NCBI RefSeq assembly: GCF_003086295.3
Contig: NC_092046.1
Coordinates: 103,457,363-103,521,362 of the forward strand
Reading direction: 5' to 3'
Source: Arachis hypogaea
Taxonomy: Eukaryota; Streptophyta; Magnoliopsida; Fabales; Fabaceae
Length of the DNA stretch: 64,000 nucleotides
The notes under the pieces are model-generated. The model saw only the letters and a program-made list of their open reading frames with translations, ran no database searches and was not told the origin of the DNA. Shown in pieces: positions 23,201 to 33,717 of this stretch (positions are counted from its first letter, which is position 1; every line of letters starts with the position of its first letter). The translations under genes and the position numbers were made by a program.

Positions 23201-24650
23201 TGATGGTGTGCAGAAATTGACAAATTAAAAATTGTTAAAACATTTACGTTGTAAGTATAGTTCTTAACTTTTCAGAAATCTGCTCCTCAATTTAGAAAGG
23301 TGTCACAGAAAATTGAATTTAAAATTCTGGGAGTATGAATCCCAGGTCGTCTCCCAACGAGTCGCAGAAAAGTGTGCTATTTTATTAATCAGAGGTTTTC
23401 AAAAAAGGTTTGAATTGGGCAAACAGGAAATTAAATTGGTAAATTTGAATAATGTAAATAAAAGCCTTGACTAGGAATTGATTAGTTGGAATCCCTATTA
23501 TTGTTGGAATGAATTTCAGGATTAATTGACAATTAAAGGTTATCCTGTTTAGTTATCCTTCGCTAGGTGAAGAAAAGTCAAACAAGTGGGAATGCTATGT
23601 CCGTTCACAAGTTGCAATTCACTTAATAAAAAGGGATTAGTGTTAGTGATTAGGAGGCAATCCAACCATAAACCCAATTGCAATTTTTCTTTCAAGCCTT
23701 CCAACTTAAGCGTTCCTTTCAATCAATTCCCCATCAAGTTAGGGAACTACTCGCTCATTGTGAATGTAAAATTCATAGCATATAAAAAGGAATTAAAGAA
23801 AGACATTGTAAATAAAGTTAAAATAGTCAATTAAAAATAAAAGTGATCCTTGTATTAAATAATCCTAAGAATATTCCAATGGTAAAATTAAACAAAGCAA
23901 GGAACATGGAAGATTAAACCAAGTAAAGAAAATGAACTAGAATGACGAAGTCTTGATGAGGTAATAACTCTTCTCAGTGTTCCAATGCCAAAAAAAAAGT
24001 AAAAGAAAACTAAAATCCTAAGAACTATGAATGTGTAGAGAGAAAACCTAGAGGAGGAGCAAAACTAGATCTAAAAACTAAAACTGTGTAGAATGAATGT
24101 TCTCTTTGGTTTCTGCATGTTCTCTGGCTCTAGTCTGCTGTTCCGGGCCGAAAGCTGGGTCAAAATAGGGCCCAAAATCGCCCCCAGCGAATCTGTAAAT
24201 TATGCAGATCGCGCAGGTCACGCGATTGCGTCGCTCATGCGAACGCGTCATTCGCGTTTCTGCTTTGCCACGCGGATGCATCGTCCACGCCTCCGCGTCG
24301 CTCGTACTTTTCCATTTTGCGCGGTTGCGTCATCCATGCGGCCGCGTCGCTTCTCGCTGGTCATCTCCTCAATTTCTTGTGTTCCTTCCATTTTTGCTAG
24401 CTTCCTTTCCAATCTCCAACTCATTCTTGCCCTATAAAGCCTAAAACACTTAACACACAGATCACGACATCGAATGGAATAAAGGAGAAGTAAAATGTAC
24501 AATTAAAAGTTTCTAGGAATCAGTTTTCACTCATGTAATAATTTCAGGAAGGAAATATAATTGCATGCTATTTTAATGAATAAGTGGGTCAGGATCATGA
24601 TAAAACCACACAATTAAACACAATATAAACCATAAAATAGTGGTTTATCA
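23201..24650 (-). other. 5' LTR of the Athila-like element
   Basis: 1450 bp, closely similar to the other copy apart from scattered single-base changes, mostly C/T or G/A, and the 49-base difference in the palindrome array (24203-24355). It carries the CTGGGA...TCCCAG hairpin at about 23327-23345. Confidence 0.93.
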
Positions 24651-24655
24651 ACCCC

Positions 24656-26152
24656 CAACCCCCTCTTTCTCTTCCAACGTTCCTCTTGCCTCCTCCCTTC
24701 TCCCAGTAGCAACTCTGACCACCGCTCGCCGGCGTCCAACCACCGCCGTCGCCCCTCTCTTCCCTCACTACCACCCTATTCTCTCTCTCTCGTTCTCACT
24801 CATCCTTCCTCTCTCATTTTTCCTCTCTCACTACCACAACCTCAACCGAGCGCCGCTGCCCTTCACCACCGGCGAGCGCTGCAATGCCGTCGCAGGCCTC
24901 CATCTCCTCCTCCCTTTTCTCATTTCCCACCCCCCATTCCATTCCACCCTGCTCCCAGGTTACTCCCTTGCCTCTTCTTCCTTTATTTTATTTTCCATTA
25001 GTTTACTGTTAGTTCTAGTTAGTTAGAATTTGATTTTGATTGTTAGGATTAGTTAGAGATATCTACTGTTAGGTAGCTAGGATGTGGTTAGAGGATTCTA
25101 GGCCTGATAATTACGCCATATTTGTTTACCTAATTGAGCACATGTTGATTGATTGCTGCGTGGTATTGATCATATTTTGCCATGATGCACTCTTCATATT
25201 CTGCTGCCTGCTGTATTTCTCATTCTGTGATTATGTTGCTGCTGCCTGGTTATATGCAATCCACTTGTCATCATGATTATTGCTTTTTGCTACTGATTAA
25301 TTATGCTTGTTGTTTTTTGGATTCATATGACTCTCCTGCTGTTTTTTGGCTATCCGGGAACGTCCAAATTACAGTCGGGATACTGCCCAATTTTTCCAAA
25401 AACTATTTTAACCTTCAAATCTTGCCTAGGATTGAACTTGGCATTTTCAAATTAACCTTTGCCCAACTCACACCAAGTTCAATTTCTAGGACATTTGGGC
25501 TAGCTTTTCCGTTCTTATTTTGTTTCCCGTGATTAGCAGTGACTAAATGAACTTAAGGTATTGCCTAAACATTTCATTGAACCATAATTTGCAATTTCCT
25601 TACACGATGTTCATTCTTTCACAATAATTGGTGTATCCCTATGGTGTAACTCTTTTTTTTCACTCTATTTGGTCTTCACCTTTTCATAGTTACACAAACG
25701 CACTCTATTGCTTATAGCACCAATTATTGGAAATCCATTATCACATGCTTTTGGCATTCCTACATTCTCATGAGTGTGAACATGATTGTTGTACACATTT
25801 TGCGATTCTTTTTTAATTAGGCCATTCTCCATCATACCACTAATTCTCAATCACTTTTTAATTCACTAACTTGTCTAACCTACTGATTTCATTTCTCATT
25901 TTACTAAACTCTTTAACCATTCTTTTGAGTTATGATGATTAATGTGCCTAATACATGAGCATTGTGTTACATTGTTTGAAATGTTTAATTCTTAGTTTAT
26001 GGATATGTCTTCTGTGCTTACATGCATTCCAAGTTGTTAATCTTAGTTCACATCATGATTACTTGTCATTCATCTTACACCCTGAACATGTTCTTCCTTG
26101 CTTCCTGCTACGTGTTTAATTGCTTATATTCTACTCTATTCTGTTTTTCAGG
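24656..26152 (+). other. Element A leader upstream of ORF2: C-rich start, then T-rich intron-like sequence
   Basis: 24656-24960 is unusually C-rich (CTCTCTCTC, CCACCGCCGTCGCC and CACCGGCGAGCGC words), like the 5' leader of a plant gene. The following 1.2 kb is T-rich with no ORF and ends TCTGTTTTTCAGG directly before the ORF2 ATG, a strong 3' splice-site context. A 5' splice site is plausible near CCAGGTTACTCC (24955-24966) but not proven. This looks like an internal promoter/leader or captured host sequence with an intron. Confidence 0.45.
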
Positions 26153-27389
26153 ATGTCGGATAAGGGAAAAGGCAAAGCCACCTCCAAAAAGAGGAAAAGG
26201 GCCCCAGATTCTACTTTCTCTCCTTATGTGGATTATTCAAAAAATCCTATTAATGATGAGGAGAGGACAAATCAATCATTGCCTGCCCAGGATACAGTCA
26301 AATTCCCTAATCTCTACTATGAACTTCGGTTCCCGAGCTACAATAAGAAGAACTTGAACATTGAAAAGAAGTTGGTTATTCCATCCGATTTGAGGCAAAC
26401 GATTAATAACCGCATTGAGAGGATGGGGTTAGACTTTGTAGATCGTGAACTTAGCCGGGTGAACCGGCCTTGGGTGCAAGAATTCTATTGCAACTTCTTC
26501 TGCCACACCCTTGACTCGGTACTTGTTAGAGGTATTCAGGTGCCCATCACTAAGCAGGCCATTGAGGACGCCCTTACTTGTAGGCCCAAGTCAGGTGATA
26601 CTGATGCCTTTGAGCAGGCCGAGGTGGAGCTCCACTGCATGACCTTTGATTTTGATTCTTTGAGGGCAGTGGTTGCTATCTCGGAGGCTCCCTGGGTTAT
26701 GGATGTGGACAACAAGGCACCCAAGGGGATATGCTTTACCTATCTGAGCAGAGAGGCCAAGACATGGCAGTAGATTTTTGCCCACTACCTCATGCCGACT
26801 ACCCACTTCTCAGAGATCCCCGTTGTTATGTTGATCCTGATCAGCTATGTGCTAGAGGGGAAGGATGTCTATTTCCCCCTGCTGATCAGGCAGTTCATGT
26901 GGCAGGCCCACATCAGAGGATCCTTTCCATTTCCCGTCCTTGTCACACAGATGGCTCAGTGGGCCGGTGTCCAGTGGCTACCGGAGGACGTGTCGCCACC
27001 CCACCGCTCCCTAAGAAGGAGCCAGTGACCATTCCATGGGGTCCTGGGTGATCGATAAGCCTCCTTCCCGGCGCCGATCTCGGGCTAGGGCAGCAGTTGA
27101 GGGAGCTGGACCTTCTTCGTCATCAGCCCCAGCAAGAGCATCTACATCAGCAGCAACAATTCCTTTACCACCACCACCAGCGCCCCAGCCAACCTACTTA
27201 CTGGTTCAACGTCTTTTTCGGTTCATGGAGCGCAGCAAGCGCCAGCTCATGCGTCGCGTGGACTGGATTGACCAGATATTTATGGCCCAGGGCTTTGAGC
27301 TGCCCCCTCTTCCAGAGTCCTCCGGTTCAGATGAGGAAGCCCATGAGGAGGGGCATGAGGACTTACATGATGAGGATTCACATGAGTAG
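26153..27389 (+). pseudogene. Element A ORF2: putative plant transposon protein domain, broken
   Basis: The ATG at 26153 follows TTTTTCAGG. The N-terminus is basic (MSDKGKGKATSKKRKRAP). The body carries the features I associate with the putative plant transposon protein domain (PF20167-like): WVQEFYCNFF, VLVRGIQVPITKQAIEDAL, then after an in-frame TAG (26771-26773) IFAHYLMPTTHFSEI and LISYVLEGKDVYFP. Two frameshifts near 27000-27050 lead to the C-terminal frame (27036-27389) with a Pro/Ala/Ser-rich linker, the helix FRFMERSKRQLMRRVDWID and an acidic His/Glu tail. The domain has no assigned activity. The ORF lies where Athila elements carry their 3' ORF. Elements B and copia carry relatives. 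Confidence 0.65.
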
Positions 27390-27504
27390 GAGCCGGTTCA
27401 CGTGGAAGCACCACCACAGACCCAGGCTACCTAAGAGACACCTCAGCCACAGCCCCAGCCAGAGCCAGAGCCGACCGGTGTACCTCTCCCTGAGCATGAG
27501 GATT

Positions 27505-27543
27505 AGCATCGGGGACAATGCTTGATCTTAAGTGTGGGGAGGT
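27505..27543 (+). promoter_or_regulatory. Internal hairpin plus polypurine-like tract after ORF2 of element A
   Basis: GCATCG, loop GGGA, CAATGC (27506-27521, one C/A mismatch), seven bases, then TAAGTGTGGGGAGGT (27529-27543). Same design as the module at the 3' LTR edge (29197-29233). Confidence 0.7.
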
Positions 27544-29196
27544 TGCCGTTGGCACCATCGGTAGATCGGTGAACACTTCGGCTATTTTCCTAGTTATGCT
27601 TTCCTAGTTATCTTATTTTTCACACTATTGTATATATTGGTTGTTTTGGATATTTTGGATACTTCTAGTTGCATACTCTCTCATTTTGGATGTAGATAGT
27701 GTGGGTGTTGGATTTCATACTTTAGTTGGGTTTTTCTTTATATAATTATCCTCTTAGCTTGTGGTTGTGATTAGAAATTGTTTTGGAATTGTTAAGACCT
27801 AGTTAACCCTTTTTCAAAAGAAAAGGGTAAACTAAGGAATTTTTGGAATTTCTCAATCACAACAATGCTTAGTCAAAATTATGAAATTTTCAAAAGAATC
27901 TATCTATAGAGCACAATCCAATTGATTGAAAATTTTTGTAACTTGCTTGAATTAATATTTTGTGAAGCATGTATTGAGCTAAGAACACAAGTATGTGAGA
28001 TTTGAGCCTATTGATGTGATTACATCTTATAACCACTTACTTTTCTTCTTGTGTGAAATTGTTCTCATCCTATGATTGTGACCCTTGATTTATTTAATTC
28101 TATATGTCCAATTATTTCTTGTATTCATGTATTTATATGATTGAGGACATCATTTCGTTTAGCTCACTTACCCAAATAGCCTTACCTTTTATCTTCCATT
28201 GTTAGCCAATTTCAGCCTACGATTAACCCACTTTGTTCTTAATTTTAGCACATTACAAGCCTTTAAGCAAAAAAAAAAAACAATAAATGTCCTTAATTTG
28301 GATTTTTGATTAGCTTAGGCTAGTGAGTGTGAGTATCATTCAAGTGTGGGAAAATTTGGGACATTGGTTGAATAAAAAGGTAGTTTGTAATTTTGTTATA
28401 AATATTGGGAATTGGGTACATGCTCATGTATTGATTAAATGTATAGACCTTATGCATTGATGTTCTTGTAGATAGTTAAAAAATAAAAAATAAAAAAATA
28501 AAAAAATAAAAAAAAGAAAAAAAAGAGAAAAGAAAAGAAATAAAAAGAAGACAAAATGCCCCAAAGCAAAGCTCAATAAGGGTCAATGCATAAGTGTTGT
28601 GAAATGAAAAGGAAATGCATGAGTATGTGAAAAAGTGAGAAAATGGGTAGTTTGGATTAGCTTTGAAATTGTATAGGATGTCATAGGTTAGGTGGGAAGT
28701 TTAAGCTTATGAAAGATTCAAATTTCAAGCTCACTTGACCAAATATGCATCCTTACCTTGACTCTAGCCCCATTACAACCTATGAAAAGACCTCATGATA
28801 CTTGTATGCATGCATTGAATGATTGTTGATTGTTAGATGAAGAACAAAATTTGGAAAACATGATTAGGAGAGAATTGAGTGAATCAACCCCTAAACACTT
28901 GTGTGAATAGAGTGGATACACATCCGGTGAGGGTTCGATTGCTCAATTACATATATTCACCATTATCACCTATATTCATGCAAGTTTGTAAACTCTTTTG
29001 ATAAGTCAATACAATTGTGGGTTGGGTTTGATTCCCATTGTTTGAGCCCTTTGTGCTTACATGTATTCTCTTGGAATTTGATTTGTTTTGACCAAGCATT
29101 AGCATTCATATAGTTAGTTGCATTCATTTAGATAGTTGCATATAGGTAGTTTAGTTGCATTGAATAAATGTCATACCCTTTGATTCATTCTTGGTT
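27544..29196 (+). other. Element A 3' untranslated region
   Basis: Non-coding and AT-rich, with an A-rich simple tract at 28478-28550. About 28760-28930 matches the Athila 3' region (AGCCCCATTACAACC, AAAAGACCTCATGAT, CATGATTAG, AGAGTG). Confidence 0.6.
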
Positions 29197-29233
29197 AAGC
29201 ATGAGGACATGCTTGGTTTAAGTGTGGGGAGGT
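29197..29233 (+). promoter_or_regulatory. Polypurine tract with upstream hairpin, element A 3' LTR edge
   Basis: AAGCATG, loop AGGA, CATGCTT (29197-29214), four bases, then TAAGTGTGGGGAGGT (29219-29233) directly against the LTR start. The tract is the expected plus-strand primer. Confidence 0.88.
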
Positions 29234-30698
29234 TGATAAACCCCCTTTGTAGGGTTTATCTTGTATTGAATTTAGAGCATTTTGATAACCTTTCCTCACA
29301 TTTATTCCATGAAATAGCATGATTTTGTGATTGACCCCTTATTTGTGCTTAAATGTGAAAACATGCTTTTAGACCTATAATTTGATGAATTTCTATTTCC
29401 CTTTGATTCTACTAGATGCCTTGATGTGGTTGTTAGTGATTTTAGAATTGAAAAAGGCTAGGAATGGATCAAGGGAGCAAGGAAGGAAGCATGCAAGTAG
29501 AGAAGATCATGAAAAGCTAAAGAATTGAACTCGCCCATGGACGCGCGCGCGCACCAGGCGCTTACGCGCACCTTACGAAGTCACCCATGGACGCGTACGC
29601 ATGCTGTGCGCGTACGCGTCGGTGCTGATATATGATTTTTTTAATAGAACACGTGCCTGGCGATTTTGGAGGGTTTTCAACCCCATTTGGAGTTGAGTTT
29701 TGGCGGGAAAAGGGCTAAAAAGACCAAGGAATGAAGGGGAAAGCAATATATAGATTCATACACACACATTAGGCTAGTTAGTTGGAGTTTTTAGAGAGAG
29801 AAGCTCTCACTTCTCTCTAGAATTAGGATTAGGATTATGTTTAGTTTTTAGATCTAGGTTTTAATTCATGCTCTCTTCTATTTCTTCTTCTTAATTCCTT
29901 ATTGTTACATTCATCATTCTCTATTGTTGTTATAATTTCTTCTACTTTGTTGTAGATATACTTTTGTTCCTTCTATTTTCTTTTAATACAATTTGAGGTA
30001 ATTCATGAGGATCTTATTTTCTTTGATTGTTGTTTTTGATTTCTTACATTCAATTGTTGTTAGATTCTATTCTTGTTATCAATTTACTATACTTTTCTTT
30101 TATGCCTCCCAAGTGTTTGATGAAATGCTTGGTTGGATTTTAGTATAGATTTTTATCCCTCTTGGCCTAGGTGGAGTAATTAGTGACGCTTGAGTTATCT
30201 AATTCCTTTGTTGATTGATAATTAAAAGTTGCTAATTGATTTGGATACCACTAAAGCTAGTCTTTCCCTTGGAAGTTGGCTAGGACTTGTGGAATCAATG
30301 TAATTCATCCACTTGACTTTCCTCCACGATTAGAGGTTAACTAAGTGGTAGCAATGGACAATTTTGGTCACAATTGAGGAAGATAACGAGGATGGGACTT
30401 CCAATTCTCATAACCTTTCTAAGAGCTTTTCATAGTTGCTAGTTTATTTTCATTGCATTTTATATTTCTTGTCTCCTATCTCAAAAACCCCAAAACAACC
30501 CATAACCAATAACAAGAACACTTTATTATAATTCCTAGGGAGAACGACCCGAGGTTCAATACTTCGGTTTATAGATTTTAGGGGTTTGCACTAGTGATAA
30601 CCAAATTTTTGTATGAAAGGACTATTGTTGGTTTAGAAACTATACTTTACAACGAGAATTTATTAAGAATTCTAAACCATCAAAAGTCCTAATCATCA
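29234..30698 (+). other. 3' LTR of element A
   Basis: 1465 bp, closely matching the 5' LTR. Palindromic GC-rich stretch at about 29538-29627 and TATATAG at 29747-29753. It ends AATCATCA and is followed by the GTAAG duplication. Confidence 0.95.
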
Positions 30699-30703
30699 GT
30701 AAG

Positions 30704-30911
30704 TCAAGTTGGATGGCTTAGATTGATGAAGATTGGTGTAAAGAGAAGACACAGAGGTAATTGTATGTTGGGTTTTAGCATTCGATTATCTTTCTCCTCT
30801 CTCTGGCCGAACCGGTTTTGCATGAAGAAGAAGAAGTTTAGCTTGGTTCATTTGGTTTCAACCGTGGAGGCTTCTCCCTATATAAGAGAGAGAACAGCCA
30901 GGGCTTGAAGT
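30704..30911 (+). other. Copia 5' LTR, segment 2 (promoter part)
   Basis: This 208-bp piece lies between the GTAAG duplication of element A and the GAAGT duplication of the solo LTR. It carries a TATA box (TATATAA, 30879-30885) after CCGGTTTTGC and a GAAGAAGAAG run. The next insertion lies 26 bases after the TATA box, close to where transcription should begin. Confidence 0.65.
30879..30885 (+). promoter_or_regulatory. TATA box of the copia 5' LTR
   Basis: TATATAA followed by GAGAGAG, in the expected place upstream of the R region. The solo-LTR insertion at 30912 separates it from the rest of the transcription unit. Confidence 0.6.
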
Positions 30912-31269
30912 TGATGACAAGTCATCTTAGCCTAGTTTTACTAGCCTTTTTCTTTGTTTTTATTTAGTTTTATACACTTTCTTGCATTCTAAGTAAGTAA
31001 TTTGGAATGGAAATGCATGGTTTCTTTGAATCAAACAACCACCATTTAATTGATGCTAAATCATGAGGTTTAAGCTAAATTTAATTGATTTTTAATGATT
31101 TATAAACCTTGTGAATTTGGTGATACTTTGATTGGTTGTTTTGATTACTTGTAGGTGAAGAAAAGAAAAAAATAAGGAAAGCGTAGCCTAAGGAGCATGA
31201 TCTAAGCAAAGAAAGAAAGCGTGGCACAAGGAAAGGAAGCGTGGCTCAAAGAAGGAGAAGCATAGGTGC

Positions 31270-31895
31270 ATTCAAGAAACAAGGGCACAAAGCTCTTGCC
31301 AAGAGCTTTAAAGCTCTTGTGGAGAGCTTTCCTTCAATGAATCAAGAGCCAAGCTCTTGGCAAAGAGCTTTATCAAGAACACATGAAGAAGGAATCAAGA
31401 GCCAAGCTCTTGGCAAAGAGCTTTGAAGCTCTTGCCAAAGAGCTTTTTCGTGCATGCCTTGGAGAAAATCAAGAAGGAAAAGCCCACTAATGCACTCACC
31501 AAGGCTTGAACCCATGACCAAGAGGAGTGGGGCCAGCGCTACTTCACAAGGAAAAACAAGCCAAAAATAGCTTGTTTTCACTCACCAAGGTTCGAACTAG
31601 GCACCTCAAGGAAGCAAAGCCTTGTGCGCCACTCATGTGCCAAGAAAAATTAGCTTATCTTCCTTCACCAAGGATTGAACTGGGCACCTCAAGGAAGCAA
31701 GACTTTGGGGGCTTCTCTAGTGCCAAGAAAATTAGCTCCACAAGTGCTCCACCCAAGATTTGAACCAAGGACCTCAAAGACAAGTAAAGCTCTTGCAAAG
31801 AGCTTTGTTCTCTTGGACCGTGCGCAACACATTGGAAGGAAAGGGAACCAAAGCTCTTGGCCAAAGCTCTTGCCAAGAGCCGAACTCTTCCCTGG
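31270..31895. repeat. AAGAGCTTT / AGCTCTTGCC palindromic array in the solo LTR
   Basis: Words such as AAGCTCTTGCCAAGAGCTTT and AAGCTCTTGGCAAAGAGCTTT recur at 31290-31450 and 31787-31885, split by unrelated text with repeated CACCAAGG.TTGAAC..GG phrases at 31497, 31588, 31665 and 31750. The array lies upstream of the TATA box, in U3. Confidence 0.8.
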
Positions 31896-31996
31896 GAGGT
31901 GCACCATGGGCCAAAATTCATCTAAAATCCAAATTAATTCATTTCTTCACCAAATTTTAGAGCCCATCCAAATTCTTAGATCCAAATTAGGAAGTG

Positions 31997-32005
31997 TATA
32001 AATAG
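31997..32005 (+). promoter_or_regulatory. TATA box of the solo LTR
   Basis: TATAAATAG about 110 bases downstream of the last palindromic word; this fixes the plus-strand orientation of the solo LTR. Confidence 0.6.
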
Positions 32006-32943
32006 GAGCTAGTTTGATGTAATTAGGACCTCTTACCTTTTTCACACTTTGGGATTTTACTTTGAATTTTCATTTTGAGCTTTTATTTTGAATTTAGATC
32101 TTAGAGAATTGAGAAGGAGAATTGATCTCTCTTCTTCTTGGTTCTTGCTTGAGCACTCCCTAATTTTCTTGCTTTTGATCTTGGGTGGAGAATTGAAGAA
32201 CTTCTGTTTCAATCTCACCTTGAGATCTCTTGTTTAATTTTACTGCATAATTGAATTCCAATTCTGTTTACTGCATCTTCTTCTACTCTCTGCAAATTTA
32301 CTTCTGCAATTTACTTTTCATTTCCTTTTGCAATTGCTCTTGTTGGATCAAGGAAGGATTTGAGATCTAGACTTATTTTCTAGTCTCCTCCACTCCTGAG
32401 ATCTTCAACCTCTTTTAATTTGCTGCAATTTAAGCACAAGTCATTTTCTGTTTTAATTTCTCAAGCACTCTTGCTTTTCTGTTTAGATCTACTTTACTTC
32501 AATTCACTTTCTATTTTTCTGTTTTGTTGCAATTTAATTCCTCTTATTTAAATTCTGCAATCCCAATTCCCAATTCCTTTTATAATTCAAGTCATTTACA
32601 TTTCTTTCACTTTAAGATTCAGCCATTTACATTTCTTGCAATCTAAGTTTCTGCAATTTACATTACTTGTTCTTTAAGATTCAGCTTATTTACTTTCTTT
32701 GCTCTTTAATTTCCTGTAATTTACCCTTCTCCCTTTACATTTCAAGCAATTTAGTTTCTGTCAAAAATAAACCACTCAACCAATACTTGATTCGCTTGAC
32801 TAAATCAACCACTAAACTAAAATTGCTCAATACTTCAATCCCTGTGGGATCGACCTCACTCATGTGAGTTATTATTATTTGATGCGACCCGGTCCACTTG
32901 CCGGTGAGTTTTGTGTTGGATCGTTTTCCACACCATCAGAAGT

Positions 32944-33656
32944 AAGGAGTGAGAGTGTAAGGCACAAAGTTCTCATAGCTACCTAAGCTAACAGAAGTTC
33001 TTCTCCTTCAATGTTCTTCATTTTATATTTTTCTGTTTAATTTTGTCTATCTTGAGTCTCATGAAAAAAGGCAAACAGTGAGGTTTGTAAGAAAATGTCA
33101 TAGAGCAGAAAAAGGCAGAGAGTGCAAAATTAAAAGAAAAAGCCATAGATGTCTTTAGAGGTCCTTTGTACATCTGTATTGTGTTTCATGATTCTGTAAA
33201 AATTCCCTTGCAAGTTGGGTCAGCGCTTAGCAGTTGGAAAGCTTGGCAATGACCAAGTCGAGTTCAGAATTGGGGTTTAGATTCTGGACTTGTCCCGAAT
33301 AGGAAGGGTAGTTCCTAGGGAGAATTGGTGTTTGTAATCAAGAATGATTATAGTGACATTCCATCATTGTTGTGATGGAGACTCGATGTAGGCTGCACTG
33401 CACTTAGCAGCTGAACCAAGATATATCTTGGTGTAATTTTCTCTCTCTTCTACTCCATTTCTGTTTCTGCTACCTAGGAGATAAAACTGAAAATATCTCG
33501 TGCCGGCTGACGAGATAAAAAGAAAAAGTCTCGTGGCTGGGTACGAGACAAAAATATAAAAGTCTCTAGAAGTTGTTTCAAAGACCAACAAGTGTTATTA
33601 AGTGAAAAAGGGGCTAAGATTCAACCCCCCCTTCTCTTAGCCACTGAAAACCATCA
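32944..33656 (+). other. Copia 5' LTR, segment 3 (R/U5)
   Basis: Continues from segment 2 after removal of the solo LTR and one GAAGT copy. It ends TCAACCCCCC...CCATCA, two bases before the Met-tRNA primer site, as expected for a copia 5' LTR. No ORF. Confidence 0.65.
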
Positions 33657-33658
33657 AT

Positions 33659-33670
33659 TGGTATCAAAGC
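33659..33670 (+). promoter_or_regulatory. Primer-binding site (initiator tRNA-Met) of the copia element
   Basis: TGGTATCAAAGC, two bases after the LTR end, matches the complement of the tRNA-iMet 3' end with one change (TGGTATCAGAGC is the usual form). Confidence 0.85.
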
Positions 33671-33717
33671 TTGGTCTTAAAGAGATCAAGCTTTGTAGAT
33701 TGGAAAAAAAGATCCAG

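Larger units (their letters stand above)
12835..24650 (-). mobile_element. Complete Athila-like Ty3 retrotransposon nested in element A
   Basis: LTRs at 12835-14334 and 23201-24650 start TGATAAACC and end ACACCATCA on the minus strand. A perfect ACCCC duplication flanks them (12830-12834, 24651-24655). On the minus strand the order is 5' LTR, tRNA-Asp primer site, gag, protease, RT, RNase H, integrase without a chromodomain, then a 3' ORF, palindrome array and polypurine tract. This order, the primer site and the extra 3' ORF fit the Athila lineage. The coding part has several stops and frameshifts and an integrase substitution, so this copy looks dead. It is the only Ty3 element here with a full enzyme set. 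Confidence 0.93.
8865..30698 (+). mobile_element. Element A: complete non-autonomous Ty3-type LTR element (21.8 kb with the nested Athila)
   Basis: Two closely matching LTRs (8865-10325 and 29234-30698) start TGATAAAC and end AATCATCA. A perfect GTAAG duplication lies at 8860-8864 and 30699-30703. A tRNA-Asp primer site follows the 5' LTR and a polypurine tract abuts the 3' LTR. Removing the nested Athila (12835-24650 plus one ACCCC) leaves about 10 kb. That DNA encodes only an acidic ORF1 and a plant-transposon-domain ORF2, both broken. There is no gag, protease, RT or integrase, so it must have been moved by enzymes from another element. Confidence 0.93.
30912..32938 (+). mobile_element. 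Solo LTR (2.0 kb) inserted in the copia 5' LTR
   Basis: Starts TGATGACAAGTCATC, ends TTTTCCACACCATCA, flanked by a perfect GAAGT duplication (30907-30911, 32939-32943). It has a TATA box TATAAATAG at 31997-32005, a palindromic AGCTCTTG array upstream of it, and near the 3' end the hairpin and GGTCG motif on the minus strand (32842-32880). There is no internal region, so it is the product of recombination between two LTRs. Its ends resemble the LTR of element C, so it is probably a related family. Open frames inside it come from the repeats. Confidence 0.93.
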
